64,000 nt of DNA. Source: Glandiceps talaboti (lineage: Eukaryota > Hemichordata > Enteropneusta > Spengelidae). Location: positions 4,282,975-4,346,974 of the forward strand of contig NC_135554.1 of assembly GCF_964340395.1 (NCBI RefSeq). The letters are read 5' to 3'. This document shows, one piece after another, positions 1 to 11,445 of the stretch. Position numbers and translations under genes: made by a program. The notes beneath the pieces were generated by a model. It did no database searches, was not told where the DNA came from, and was given only the letters and a program-made list of their open reading frames with translations. Every line of letters begins with the position of its first letter. Position 1 is the stretch's first letter.

Positions 1-617
1 TACAGCAAGGCATGTAACATTTATATCCCATTGTAGTACAGCAAGGCATGTAACATTTATATCCCATTGTAGTACAGCAAGGCATGTAATATTTATATCC
101 CATTGTAGTACAGCAAGGCATGTAATATTTATATCCCATTGTAGTACAGCAAGGCATGTAACATTTATATCCCATTGTAGTACAGCAAGGCATGTAACAT
201 GTATATCACATTGTAGTACAGCAAGGCATGTAATATTTATATCCCATTGTAGTACAGCAAGGCATGTAATATTTATATCCCATTGTAGTACAGCAAGGCA
301 TGTAATATTTATATCCCATTGTAGTACAGCAAGGCATGTAATATTTATATCCCATTGTAGTACAGCAAGGCATGTAATATTTATATCCCATTGTAGTACA
401 GCAAGGCATGTAACATTTATATCCCATTGTAGTACAGCAAGGCATGTAATATTTATATCCCATTGTAGTACAGCAAGGCATGTAATATTTATATCCCATT
501 GTAGTACAGCAAGGCATGTAATATTTATATCCCATTGTAGTACAGCAAGGCATGTAATATTTATATCCCATTGTAGTACAGCAAGGCATGTAATATTTAT
601 ATCCCATTGTAGTACAG
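1..617. repeat. 36-bp minisatellite, about 17 copies
   Basis: Near-identical 36-bp units run head to tail from the window edge. Each contains AGCAAGGCATG and ends in CCCATTGTAG. The main variation is TAACATTT versus TAATATTT, and one unit near 200 differs at several positions. The period is a multiple of three, so a reading frame stays open on the minus strand, but it only encodes the repeat. The array lies in the intron before the last DHCR24 coding exon and is cut by the window start. Confidence 0.95.
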
Positions 618-771
618 TATTGATACAGATGAGATGTCAGTAAAATTTGGGAATCCCTGGCCTTCTCAAAATGTTTGACTTGGTGAGAAACTTTAATTCA
701 TAAATATGTCAACATTTAATTAATCATTTTTGCCGGATAAGACTAAATCAACTCCTGTGCTTCTCTTTCAG

Positions 772-925
772 CTTCCAAATGTTGTATGCAGATTGTTACA
801 TGACTAATGAAGAGTTCCGTCAGATGTTTGACCACACCTTGTATGACAAACTAAGAAAGGAGCTAGATTGTGAAAAAGCCTTCCCGGAAATCTTCAACAA
901 AGTTTGTAAAGCTGCCAGACATTGA
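772..925 (+). CDS. DHCR24: DHCR24, delta(24)-sterol reductase, last coding exon (partial gene)
   Basis: This exon encodes the last 50 residues of a DHCR24-like protein and its stop codon. It follows a pyrimidine-rich acceptor (TTCTCTTTCAG, AG at 770-771) and enters with one base of a split codon. The peptide begins FQMLYADCYM and ends FNKVCKAARH, which matches the end of animal DHCR24 (vertebrate proteins end in KICKAARH). DHCR24 is an FAD-dependent membrane oxidoreductase of the endoplasmic reticulum that reduces the delta-24 bond of sterol intermediates such as desmosterol. The FAD-binding part must lie upstream of the window. The 3' UTR is occupied by two minisatellites. The call rests on remembered family sequence and is strong because the match spans the whole exon and stops at the expected residue. 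Confidence 0.9.
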
Positions 926-929
926 TTGA

Positions 930-1158
930 GGAAACTGACACCTTGGAAACTGATATGGATACACCTTGGAAACTAACACGGATACACATTGGAAACTGAC
1001 ACGGATACACATTGGAAACTAACACGGATACACATTGGAAACTAACACGGATACACATTGGAAACTAACACGGATACACATTGGAAACTGACACGGATAC
1101 ACATTGGAAACTAACACGGATACACCTTGGAAACTGATACAGATACACCTTGGAAACT
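930..1158. repeat. 23-bp minisatellite in the DHCR24 3' UTR
   Basis: About nine to ten imperfect units built on GGAAACTGACACGGATACAC begin five bases after the DHCR24 stop codon. Variants include ACACCTTGG versus ACACATTGG. No splice or coding signal is seen. The array is very likely transcribed as part of the 3' UTR. Confidence 0.85.
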
Positions 1159-1953
1159 CCATTGTCATCATTTCATACCAACTCTATTGTCATCAATTCA
1201 TACCAACTCTATTGTCATCATTTCATACCAACTCTATTGTCATCATTTCATACCAACTCTATTGTCATCAATTCATACCAACTCTATTGTCATCATTTCA
1301 TACCAACTCTATTGTCATCAATTCATACCAACTCTATTGTCATCATTTCATACCAACTCTATTGTCATCATTTCATACCAACTCTATTGTCATCATTTCA
1401 TACCAACTCTATTGTCATCATTTCATACCAACTCTATTGTCATCATTTCATACCAACTCTATTGTCATCATTTCATACCAACTCTATTGTCATCAATTCA
1501 TACCAACTCTATTGTCATCATTTCATACCAACTCTATTGTCATCATTTCATACCAACTCTATTGTCATCAATTCATACCAACTCTATTGTCATCATTTCA
1601 TACCAACTCTATTGTCATCAATTCATACCAACTCTATTGTCATCATTTCATACCAACTCTATTGTCATCATTTCATACCAACTCTATTGTCATCAATTCA
1701 TACCAACTCTATTGTCATCATTTCATACCAACTCTATTGTCATCAATTCATACCAACTCTATTGTCATCATTTCATACCAACTCTATTGTCATCATTTCA
1801 TACCAACTCTATTGTCATCAATTCATACCAACTCTATTGTCATCATTTCATACCAACTCTATTGTCATCAATTCATACCAACTCTATTGTCATCATTTCA
1901 TACCAACTCTATTGTCATCATTTCATACCAACTCTATTGTCATCATTTCATTT
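1156..1953. repeat. 25-bp minisatellite, about 32 copies
   Basis: Units of 25 bp contain TTCATACCAACTCTATTGTC and differ mainly by ATCATTTC versus ATCAATTC, the two forms alternating irregularly. The period is not a multiple of three and no frame contains a stop, so all three plus-strand frames stay open for over 800 bases. This is a repeat artefact, not a coding region. It directly follows the 23-bp array and probably lies in the DHCR24 3' UTR. Confidence 0.95.
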
Positions 1954-2186
1954 TGACGTATACAAGATCAAAGTGAATCATATTGTAGGAGACCAGTTTG
2001 TTTCAGCTGAGTAATTGGACTAATATTATTGATATTCATAATATTTCAATTTACCATCCGGGTATATTAAGATAAAACAACTCCAATAATTTACTACTCA
2101 ATGTATTAATGTATTTACTGTATTAAAAGATAACTGTTCTAAATTTATCTTTAAGAGGTACATGTAAAAGAACATTCTCTTAAAAA

Positions 2187-2212
2187 AATAAACTTTAACA
2201 ATGTAAAATAAA
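2187..2212 (+). promoter_or_regulatory. Candidate DHCR24 polyadenylation signals
   Basis: Two AATAAA hexamers occur at 2187-2192 and 2207-2212, the first strong pair downstream of the DHCR24 stop. If used, they give a 3' UTR of about 1.3 kb containing both minisatellites. AATAAA is frequent by chance in DNA this AT-rich, so the call is tentative. Confidence 0.35.
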
Positions 2213-5103
2213 AAGTCATCAGCTAATGAATGAATATTGCATCTTTTACAAAATCAAGCTTAAATTAAAATAACAAGGTATCATATCTTTAATATAATCA
2301 TAGTAATAGTAAAGTGATTGTAACCATAGTTACTAGCCTGACATAGTGATTGTAACCATAGTTACTTGCCTGATATTGGTGTCATTTCCCTGCACCTTAT
2401 AGCAGTGCAACCAATGAATCATAGTCTACAATAGTCTATGGTATGTGTGGATGTATGACACACAGACATTTAATGGCTGTATTGAGATCCACATAGTTGT
2501 AACAAAATGATGAGAAGAAAGAATCAGTCACATTTTTAACTGAAATGTTACATTTGGCAAAGCTTGGTTTAACTTGTCATATAATGCTAGTTTTGTTGTG
2601 CTGTTATAAACTTTGACAACTCTGAATAATTATAATTATTGCTGTATAATTGTTATTATTTACTGACATTCTTAGACAGTTCCTGAAATACCTTGAATAT
2701 TTATATAAATCTCCCGGTGTTCCAAATGAGTGCTATGAATGAATGATTCCCCTCGGCCGTATTCCTCCAAGCCGATCGGATACAGACATTGGGGAATCAG
2801 AATCATCAGTCCGAGATGATGTAGCACGAAATGAAAATACTGGGAGATTATTTATTTATTATATACATAGACCCACTAAGTTTTTCTATTATGATGACAA
2901 TTTTAAACTAAAATATTCTTAAACTTTACGATGAACATGCATAAATTTTATGAAGTGATGGGGCTACAGCGCTCAGCTGTTCATTCAGTTTTCAGAATGT
3001 AGTCACAACAGCTGCCGTCACTACTACTACTAACTTACAAGTGTACATTGAGATCAGTAAAATTACACCACAGAATTTCAGGTAGGGAACATTTTGTCAA
3101 CAACAGGACATTTGTCAAGAGCTGTGACTATTTCTTTGACAAACTATAGTGTCTGACACTTTCATTGGGAAAATGAGACATACCGACAGACTCACTAATG
3201 AATGGATGTCGGCTAAGCATAGAACTCGGCTCATATGCTTAAAACATTAACACTAGCAAGTTAAAATGTCTTTTGTCAAAAGTCATTCAAAAATTCTATC
3301 AATAGTTGAATTATAACAGACAACCATTTAACTGCAGTGTGCAACTATCACAAATGGAGGTTTCTACGATGTTGTAGCATGTTTACGTATGTTAGTTGCT
3401 GTACGAAAGGAAATTTGAATGTCCAAAAGAGCTGCATTTGTTCACTGTTTACACTAAAGATGATGGTGAATGTTCGGCAATCCATAAATTGAACAGGAAA
3501 CCATATTTTCATATGTGTTTCACTTTTTTATGACAGTCACATTAAGTCTAGTACTTGATACAAACTATGTTGATGTACCTGTATACGTGTAGCATCGCGT
3601 TGTTGTTGATATGTTTTGTGCCAGAAGGTGATGTGAGTGGATGTGGTGATTTTTTATCCCCTGTTACCTTTGATGATCACGTCCAATATTCGAAAAATCA
3701 TCAATTATAACCCCAACCTTATTTCACAGGTGTCTTACATGTATATATCACAAAATTATGATTTACACTTTCGCATTTAACAACAACAACATCGTAACTC
3801 TACAGGTTAATGTTTATAAATAATTCAAAGTAGTTCCGACCATATTACTATATCTCTGCCGTCAGAAGTATAGTAATATGAAATTTAAGGACTTCATATT
3901 ACTGTAATTTGATGTCACACACCCTAGGAATATGAGGGTCTATGTATATAATATGTACTATTAAACTGAGTGTGTTTTCCTCGGTGCTAGAGTTGTTGCC
4001 AACACTGTGTTCATTGGCTTAATATCAACAATGCTTTTACAAAGACATAAGAATATTTTTAATTTTATTATATATTTTAAGTATATCTTGAGATCTGTTT
4101 GAAATCTGTTATAATAATAATATTTTAAATGCGTTCAACTATCTGTATTATTCAATCAAGATAACTTTAAAGTATCCATTGATTAAACTCAACATGTTAT
4201 CATGTCAAAGGTACATCAAAAAGGAAACATACATTATATAAATTTTAAAGCAAAATAAACTTAACAAGTAAAAATTTTTATTGGCACAAAAAGAATGGTA
4301 TGTCAGATGAAAATTACAACTCAAATTTGGGTGACTGTTTGTTTGTTGTATATTGTCTCTTTAATGTGGTTAAATTTTGATGAATTTTGTGTACAGTGTG
4401 AATTGTCAAAAGCAATTCCTGTATGTCAAACAATCAGATGTATTTTGTGTTGATTTTATTTTGTACCTTGGATTAATTCACACTGTTACTGATTTATTGC
4501 CATGGCAACGTTTCAGTCTATAAACATATTATATTGTATGGGTAAAGTCAATCTGATTAAAATCTGATGTGGTGAAAGCAGCAAGATGCCTTCATTTACC
4601 TCTATTTCTATTGTTTTGTGTCATTTTTTTGTTCCGGGTGATTGCCACCTTTCCACAATGTTTCAGTCTCTAGAAATATTATATTGTATGGGTACAGTGT
4701 AACTGAGATAGCGTTAATCATTGATTGATTGATTTGTAAAAATCAGTCTTTGAGAACTAGCTGAAAAAGTGCAAAAATCACAAAATTATCTAAATATCTA
4801 GGTTGGATGGTTGTTGGGTTGTTTGGTTGGTTTGTTGGTTGGAGGGACAGACAGACGGAAGCTTAACGGAAGGAAGGATATTCAATGTGACTAGTGTTAA
4901 CTCAACATATTAACACAAAAGTGTCCACCAAGGCCATAGTTATATAGTCTCTGCCTCAATTTTAGGAACTCACATCAAAGATTTAACAAAATGAAGTTTT
5001 CAATTTGAGAAAGAGTGAATGTGATAAACTACAAATTACTTCATGTGTGTACAATGAGAAAGTTTCAACGCATTTTTTTATTGTACTTGAACAAAATAAT
5101 GAT
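2213..5103. other. Intergenic, no gene recognised
   Basis: AT-rich unique sequence. A short duplication containing GTGATTGTAACCATAGTTAC occurs near 2315-2375. Stop codons are dense in all frames and I see no exon with convincing splice sites. Confidence 0.6.
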
Positions 5104-5650
5104 ATGAAACCACTTAGAACCAGTTCATGGTTTTCAATGAATCCACTTAGAACCAGTTCATGGTTTTCAATGAAACCACTTAGAACCAGTTCATGGTTTT
5201 CAATGAATCCACTTAGAACCAGTTCATGGTTTTCAATGAAACCACTTAGAACCAGTTCATGGTTTTCAATGAATCCAGTTCATGGTTTTCAATGAAACCA
5301 CTTAGAACCAGTTCATGGTTTTCAATGAATCCAGTTCATGGTTTTCAATGAAACCACTTAGAACCAGTTCATGGTTTTCAATGAAACCACTTAGAACCAG
5401 TTCATGGTTTTCAATGAAACCACTTAGAACCAGTTCATGGTTTTCAATGAAACCACTTAGAACCAGTTCGTGGTTTTCAATGAAACCACTTAGAACCAGT
5501 TCGTGGTTTTCAATGAAACCACTTAGAACCAGTTCGTGGTTTTCAATGAAACCACTTAGAACCAGTTCGTGGTTTTCAATGAAACCACTTAGAACCAGTT
5601 CGTGGTTTTCAATGAAACCACTTAGAACCAGTTCATGGTTTTCAATGAAG
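5104..5650. repeat. 33-bp minisatellite, about 16 copies
   Basis: Units of 33 bp contain CCACTTAGAACCAGTTCATG followed by GTTTTCAATGAA. Two positions (near 5270 and 5330) lack an 11-bp block. A later subset carries TTCGTGG in place of TTCATGG, which suggests recent local expansion. The period keeps a plus-strand frame open that reads as an 11-residue peptide repeat. No splice sites or protein similarity support translation. Confidence 0.9.
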
Positions 5651-5814
5651 GAAAAGAAGTAAATAGAAGCTTTTACAAGTGACCTGAATTCATCATTCTC
5701 AGTAGGTCAAAGGTCAACTGAATTACAAAGGTTAACAATTTAGCATTGAACTTTTCATCTGTCCTGGTTGTTTATGGTGATCCTCATCTGAATGACGATT
5801 TCCACAGTTGCAGT

Positions 5815-6001
5815 TGACCTCTAGGTGGCAGTATGATCACTGCAGCCAATTATAGATGTTTGGTACTGTGTGCCCCTATCTCTGATCTAGATCTTGGGAT
5901 TACAGTGTCAGTCATATTGACCTCTAGGTAGCGATATAATCACTGATGTTTGGTACTGTGTGTCCCTACGTTTGATTTTGATTTGGGATTACAGTGTCAG
6001 A
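5815..6001. repeat. Two diverged copies of a repeat of about 90 bp
   Basis: Copy 1 (about 5815-5910) and copy 2 (about 5919-6001) share GACCTCTAGGT, ATCACTG, GTTTGGTACTGTGTG and GGGATTACAGTGTCAG in the same order. A related start, GACCTCTAGGTGGAGGTATT, recurs near 38424. These look like members of an unclassified dispersed family. Confidence 0.6.
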
Positions 6002-6529
6002 TGTTGACATCCTCTGTTACCTTTCTTAGAAATACATACCAGAATGTGTCAATGAATGGAAACTGAGTCCCAGTCAATGTTATGTATTCAATAGAAAATA
6101 TCTCTCCAATGCCTGCACTGGAGTGAATCACAGTACATACATGAATATAAACACACTGTACATAAACATTGCTACTTTCTGCCACTACACTTTTCCTGAC
6201 AAGTTCACCAAAAGACAAAAGTGAAGAAGCATAGAACTTATACTACACCACGTGGACTGATTAAAAAATTTTCAAAAACAATAATTGTATGCAACTCAAC
6301 TTAAAATTATACCACAAATGACAACTATACATATTTGTGTGTTTCCAATAAGATGGCCTCAGAAAAAATAGTAGGTAGGTCGGGATTTAATTTAATTTAA
6401 TTTTGTCTTTTTAGTTGTTTTTATTATTTATTAATTGCTTCATATGAAAGCGGATTAGCATTTACAGAATAAAAAAAAGAAATTCTCTAGAGAGACTTTC
6501 TCGTTATCTCTAGAAATTATACCTTGTTA

Positions 6530-6825
6530 TCTCTAATAACAAAATTGCAAAAATTGTGAAGTCTTGCCAGAAATAGTGGATGTGGAAACTGATATCAACT
6601 TAAAAAGACAATATAGACCTGGTCTCAGTGAATCTGTAATGACTGTACATCTGATTAGAAGAAACCAATAACACAGAGACCATATAGAAAACAACGGAAA
6701 ACATAACTACCTGAACTAGACACATATGAAAAAAATATATATATGAAAAAATAGATTTAAAAATCTACTAACCAAACTATTCTAAAATTGAGCATAATTG
6801 AAACCACACAATTTTTAGCCCCTTA
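6530..6825. repeat. Dispersed repeat family A, copy 1
   Basis: This block shares ordered motifs with 19728-19946, including AAATTGTGAAGTCT, GAAATAGTGGATG, CTGTACATCTGAT, ATAACTACCT, AACTAGACAC and GAAACCACACAATT. Indels separate the copies. No coding potential or terminal repeats were recognised, so it is probably an old, degraded mobile element. Confidence 0.6.
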
Positions 6826-7430
6826 TGTACATAATATATTCAGATTTGAGATCAAGTTTTCAATGCAATTCTGAATGTAGATAACATCAATATGTTCGAC
6901 CGAGGATGGTGGACGCTCTCAATCGACCAAGATCAATTGAAGAAGTTTTATTGTCTTCTCAGGGCTTTCTACTCAGAGCTACAAGATTTAAAGTGTTCAG
7001 CGATAATTATCGTCCCAAACACAGAACACTAGCAACTAGCAGGACTAGTGGGCAATGTCTTTCCAGACTTGCTATCATAGAAAGCTGCATCCTGGTGGAT
7101 TGAATGACAGATGATGATGTTATTGTTCGTTACATTGGATTCCTGGTATATTCCCATTCACCTATGATATATTTCCCAAGATGTCATGGAAAAATCTTGA
7201 TTTGCCTGGTGATACAGGCAACCAGATGTAAAAACACTAACCATTATGCTCATCTACCAAAGAATGTGAACAAAAAAATAATCCTTACAATATTTAGTTG
7301 TTTACATTGGAAAAAAACCTAGTGTAACTGAGGAGCATCTGATACATGCAATTGCTGAGATCAAATTCTGTCTTGGAAGTAAACTATCTTTAGTGAAATG
7401 CATGGGTATGCAAAACAATAATCAGTTTTG
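6826..7430. other. Intergenic, no supported gene
   Basis: Two short frames (6906-7103 and 7104-7322, plus strand) abut here. Neither resembles a known protein or has convincing splice context, so they are treated as chance frames in AT-rich sequence. Confidence 0.45.
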
Positions 7431-7690
7431 TACCTAGCATCTCTTGTATCTGCCTTACAGAACTTGGCCAATTGTAGCATCTCTTGTATCTGCCTTACAG
7501 AACTTGGCCAATTGTAGCATCTCTTGTATCTGCCTTACAGAACTTGGCCAATTATAGCGTCTCTTGTATCTATCTGCCTTACAGAACTTGGCCAAATGTG
7601 ATGGTGAAAGTTCTTCCTCAGAGCTTGTAACTGGCATCTTGTGTATATGCATTACAGAACTTGGCCAATTATGATGGTGAAAGTTCTCCT
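7431..7690. repeat. 40-bp tandem repeat with an acceptor-like site in each unit
   Basis: About five units carry TTGTATCTGCCTTACAG followed by AACTTGGCCAATT. The first three are near-identical with a 40-bp period. The last two diverge and continue as TGATGGTGAAAGTTC. Each unit has a polypyrimidine-CAG of splice-acceptor type. The last copy is followed by an open segment ending at a possible donor (TTTCAAG/GTACAC near 7702). This may be a duplicated exon edge of an unrecognised gene or a coincidental repeat. Confidence 0.7.
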
Positions 7691-9376
7691 TCAGAGTTTC
7701 AAGGTACACATCAATGAGAACAGATTTTCAATCAATATTGGGCTGACGTGGTGTGAAGCCTTTGCAAGGCTTCCACTGATTGGACAGCATACAGAACTCT
7801 ACTTTTCATTACAATCATATCTTCTTTTTTTCAATGTCTTTTAGCCAATCAGAGTGAAAAATTTAAATAGGCAACTTCATGTCAAACCAAAGTTCTGAAA
7901 ATGAATAGATTTTTGAACACTGTGGTGAACCTTTGGTTTCGGCAAAAAGAAATAGTTTATTTGGTTCAAAGTACTTGTAATGCATTCCTCAGTCTGTCTT
8001 TTCTCATAACTTTGAATGAAAGCATAAGTTTAACAAGTTTCAAGAACTACATGATAATAGGGTATAGACATGTATAGTGTAGTTTAGCCGTGTCAAAGGT
8101 CAATGATGTGTATGGACATTCACTTTGAACAGGAGAAAGATTGCTGTGTATAAAATGCAATGTTGCCAATGACAGGAATATTTCAATATTTTTGTCTGTC
8201 AATCGTATGGTTCAAAGAGAAATAAAAAATCTTGCTATGCATACATCAACACTTAGTGTTATATTTATTGTATTTTATCACATGATATATAATACATATA
8301 AATGGATACATCATAAAAGAAAAATCTCAGTTTGTGCTAAAACGAGAACGAGAAGTTTTAAAAACCATTTCTGTAAAACAACATGGCTGAATTAATTGTC
8401 CTGAAATATCAATATTAAATAAATCTCAACATATTATATATACACCTAAAATAATACTATTGTACTTTTGGATATAAAAATCAACCAATGCTACTTATAA
8501 TAAAGGGGGAACATAGAGTTTTATGACATTATTACAAATTGTATCCCACTTTTATTATTCCTCAATGTTTCTACAACTCTTGGGCAGTCAATAAATTATA
8601 TTGACCTCACTGGTGTAATTATTTACTTCAAAATATAGTAACAGTACTGTTATCCTTGTTGCCATACCCTGTATCAGAGAACAACCAGGCCCTGTACCCT
8701 GTATATGTATATTAGCCTGTGTATTCAGTGATCTATGGAGACTTCTGTAGAGATCTAGCTATGAACAACCAGGCCCTGTACCCTGTATACTTGGATTATT
8801 GTTTAGCCCTGCAGTGCCATCTGTCTTGAACCATGTTCTATTTGTTTCATCATAGTGTTGTCTAACCACTCAGCACCATTAAACAGAAATAATACTCCAG
8901 AGAGAGTTTGGTGCTTTGTTTACAACTTACTGATTTATCTAAGTTTATATATATTGATGTGCATTTCATTTGCTTATTAACTTATTTGAATGCCCCATCA
9001 ACTTTGCAAAACAGCAGAAATAATCTCTTAAAAATTTCATATAAGCAGTAGAAAATATAGACATGTATACTGGTTTTAAACCTCAGAAACACACTACAGG
9101 AATATTTCATATTCATATTTTCTCAATATCACCTTTCACATAAACTGGTAACTCAGACTACAATGTCTTCAAAAGTAACATTAATTAATATACTGTGAAA
9201 AGATTCACATTTCATACATAATCATGATCATGTACACCTTATAATCACACCAATATCACATTTGACATAAATACACAATTCAAACTTCAAAGATTAAAAT
9301 AACAGCATTAATCTGCACTGGCCATTTTATGGTTTATATTGTCAATACATTTTGAATTATGTACACTTACACAACA
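7691..9376. other. Intergenic, nothing recognised
   Basis: AT-rich unique sequence with high stop density. A partial duplication (AACAACCAGGCCCTGTACCC at about 8681 and again at about 8763) is the only structure noticed. Confidence 0.55.
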
Positions 9377-9382
9377 CATAAA

Positions 9383-9549
9383 CAGTGTTTTATTTAAGGG
9401 CGGTAAGTAGGTAAAATCTACCGGGGTTCCCACATCATTTTACCGGGGTTCCCCACCTAAACTATGATACATTGCATGGGAAGTACTACCAGTTTTACCT
9501 CTTTCCCCCTTTCTGTTACCGGGGTTCCCAAACCTTAGCAAAAACACTG
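9383..9549. mobile_element. MITE-like element with CAGTGTTTT terminal inverted repeats
   Basis: The 167-bp element begins CAGTGTTTTATTTAAGG and ends with the inverse of CAGTGTTTTTGCTAAGG, giving imperfect 17-bp terminal inverted repeats. It is flanked by a 6-bp direct repeat CATAAA (9377-9382 and 9550-9555). The interior repeats TACCGGGGTTCCC three times. CAGTG termini recall hAT-type elements, but those normally make 8-bp duplications, so the superfamily is uncertain. Related sequences occur at 10963-11157 and 23884-23970. No coding capacity is present. Confidence 0.75.
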
Positions 9550-9555
9550 CATAAA

Positions 9556-10384
9556 GTCATAATTTTTAAAAAACCACTAAAAGTTATCAAGTAGGAAAAT
9601 GTCTCATAAAATTCTCAACAACAAGGCACATGTACTAATATACATATTTACATATCATTATGTATTCAAATAATTAGATATTATTTTAATGAGTCATATT
9701 TGGAGCAACTCAGATCCAACAGACATGTCATTGTTAAAGGAAATGATCAAGGTATAAATTCCATATTTTGTGTTCAAACATATACAACTTGTTTATTGAT
9801 ATATACAGACATCAAAATATAAACATCTAGATGATATGATTATTCTTAGACCATACAAACATATTTTATGTAAAACTTGGCAACACCAGGCAAAACTGTA
9901 GTTTGATTACATTTGTATCAAACTAGAGAGTTTTGGTAGAGTTCAGTGAAGGGCAAAAATAAAATAAGGCCCCTTAACTTGAATCAAATTAGTATTGCTG
10001 ACCTCATAGCAAGTCTGTTACGATGACAAAATTCTTAAAACTATTTCAAATACCATGAAATACTAAATTTTCACTTCAAAATTTATTTTCACTGTGTTTA
10101 CTGGTGTGGTTTTCCACAAAATAAAATCCCTTGACTATACTGTGTACTCTTTATTCATAGGTACCATGCATTACATTCCTAAATCAGTGAAACTTAGGTC
10201 CAGGCAATTTCTCTTTTCAGTGAAAATTTAATCTCTTGAAAATATAGTATCTGACAGTACAAGAAGTTACCTTTATCTTGAATAAAATGGTAAATACTAG
10301 TTTTCACCCAAGCTAGTGTTCGATTGTCAGCAATTTGTAGTACGTTGTTCATTGTAACCATAAAGTCCAACTATTTATTTCACT
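9556..10384. other. PNKP downstream region
   Basis: AT-rich sequence 3' of PNKP. TTTATT at 10150-10155 reads AATAAA on the minus strand and would give a 3' UTR of about 230 bases. Another hexamer at 10374-10379 is too close to the stop codon to be the usual signal. Nothing else was recognised. Confidence 0.4.
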
Positions 10385-11445
10385 CTAACAAGTCCACTGC
10401 TTAAAGAGTTCTTCATCTTTCTTGCTGGCAAAATTTGGAATAAATTCAATTTTCTTGATTTCGGTAAAACCCTCTGACAATTCAGGTTCCTCAAAGTTTT
10501 TCTTGAACACATTGTATCCAACATCTGGTACTCGTCTCACCTGGCCATTGGTCAGTGTCTGACGAAACATGTTCATGTGTTGTGCAAGTGGTAACGGTGT
10601 CTCAAACCAGAAACAACGAACTGGTACTCCTGGAAATAGTAGGTAAGAGAAAATTAGGTACTATTACTATAATAACATGCCAGGTTCCAGATAGGATACT
10701 GAAGAAATAACATTTTATTATTTGGCCACTAGGGGTGCTGTCTAGAACCAGATATTTGGTTGGAATTAAGCGAGTGCTAGAAGCCATGAGTGCTGTGATG
10801 TACATTGAAAATTGTCTTTCCCCAGTGTTGGATCGCATATTACCGATGAGTCTTTTGAATACCTAACCAATTCAAATTGTTCTTCTTTATTTTCAATTAT
10901 GTGAATTTCAGAAAGTCATGAAACTCTAAATTGACATACTTATTGTACCAAGGTATCCTTACCAGTGTTGTTGTTGTTAAGGGTCAGGTCAGTAAGTAGG
11001 TAAGTCAAATATAATACATACATTTTCCAAGTCACTTTAGAAATGCAACTTACAAAAGATGTACTAAAGACTATAGTAAGCCTTCTACCATATTTTCCCT
11101 TCTCTGTTACCAGAGTTCTGAAACCTATCCAAGATATACCAATGAAATAACACTCTGAAAGCAGAAGAGTTGGACAACAAATGCTTGGAATTGATTTTGG
11201 TTACACTTACCATATTTCTGTGCTAGTTTGATGTATTCATACCGTGTATGTTTGGCAGGGTTGGTATTATCAATGACAACACTTTTACCAGCTTTTAATG
11301 CCTCTATACATCCTTTCTGACATTTACTCTGTGTACCCAGTGTATCACGATTGATGGCTACGTAACCATGGGATACCAAATAATTCTTACTAAAGGTACT
11401 CTTTCCTGATGCAGGACAACCAATAGATATGACCATCTCTTGTGT
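10385..11445 (-). CDS. PNKP: PNKP exons 4-5: 5'-kinase domain
   Basis: Exon 4 (11445-11211) encodes the Walker A loop GCPASGKST, followed by YVAINRDTLG and SVVIDNTNP, which match the PNKP kinase core (the NRDTLG and DNTNP stretches are family hallmarks). Exon 5 (10629-10385) encodes PVRCFWFETPLPLAQHMNMF, the lid region, and ends with the short tail LFKQWTC. The junction is phase 1 (TATG/GTAAGT joined to CAG/GA). No frameshift or missing catalytic motif was seen. Confidence 0.88.

Noticed and set aside
206-607. Minus-strand 133-codon frame with a 12-residue peptide repeat
   Set aside because: Produced by the 36-bp array; no splice sites, no similarity, and stops on either side of the array.
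1104-2014. Three overlapping plus-strand open frames of 268-295 codons
   Set aside because: They are the three frames of one stop-free 25-bp minisatellite and encode only its permutations.
5005-5662. Two plus-strand frames with an 11-residue repeat
   Set aside because: By-product of a 33-bp minisatellite whose period is a multiple of three; unit deletions break the frame.
6906-7322. Two adjacent plus-strand frames of 65 and 72 codons
   Set aside because: No recognisable protein and no splice context; length is not unusual for chance frames here.
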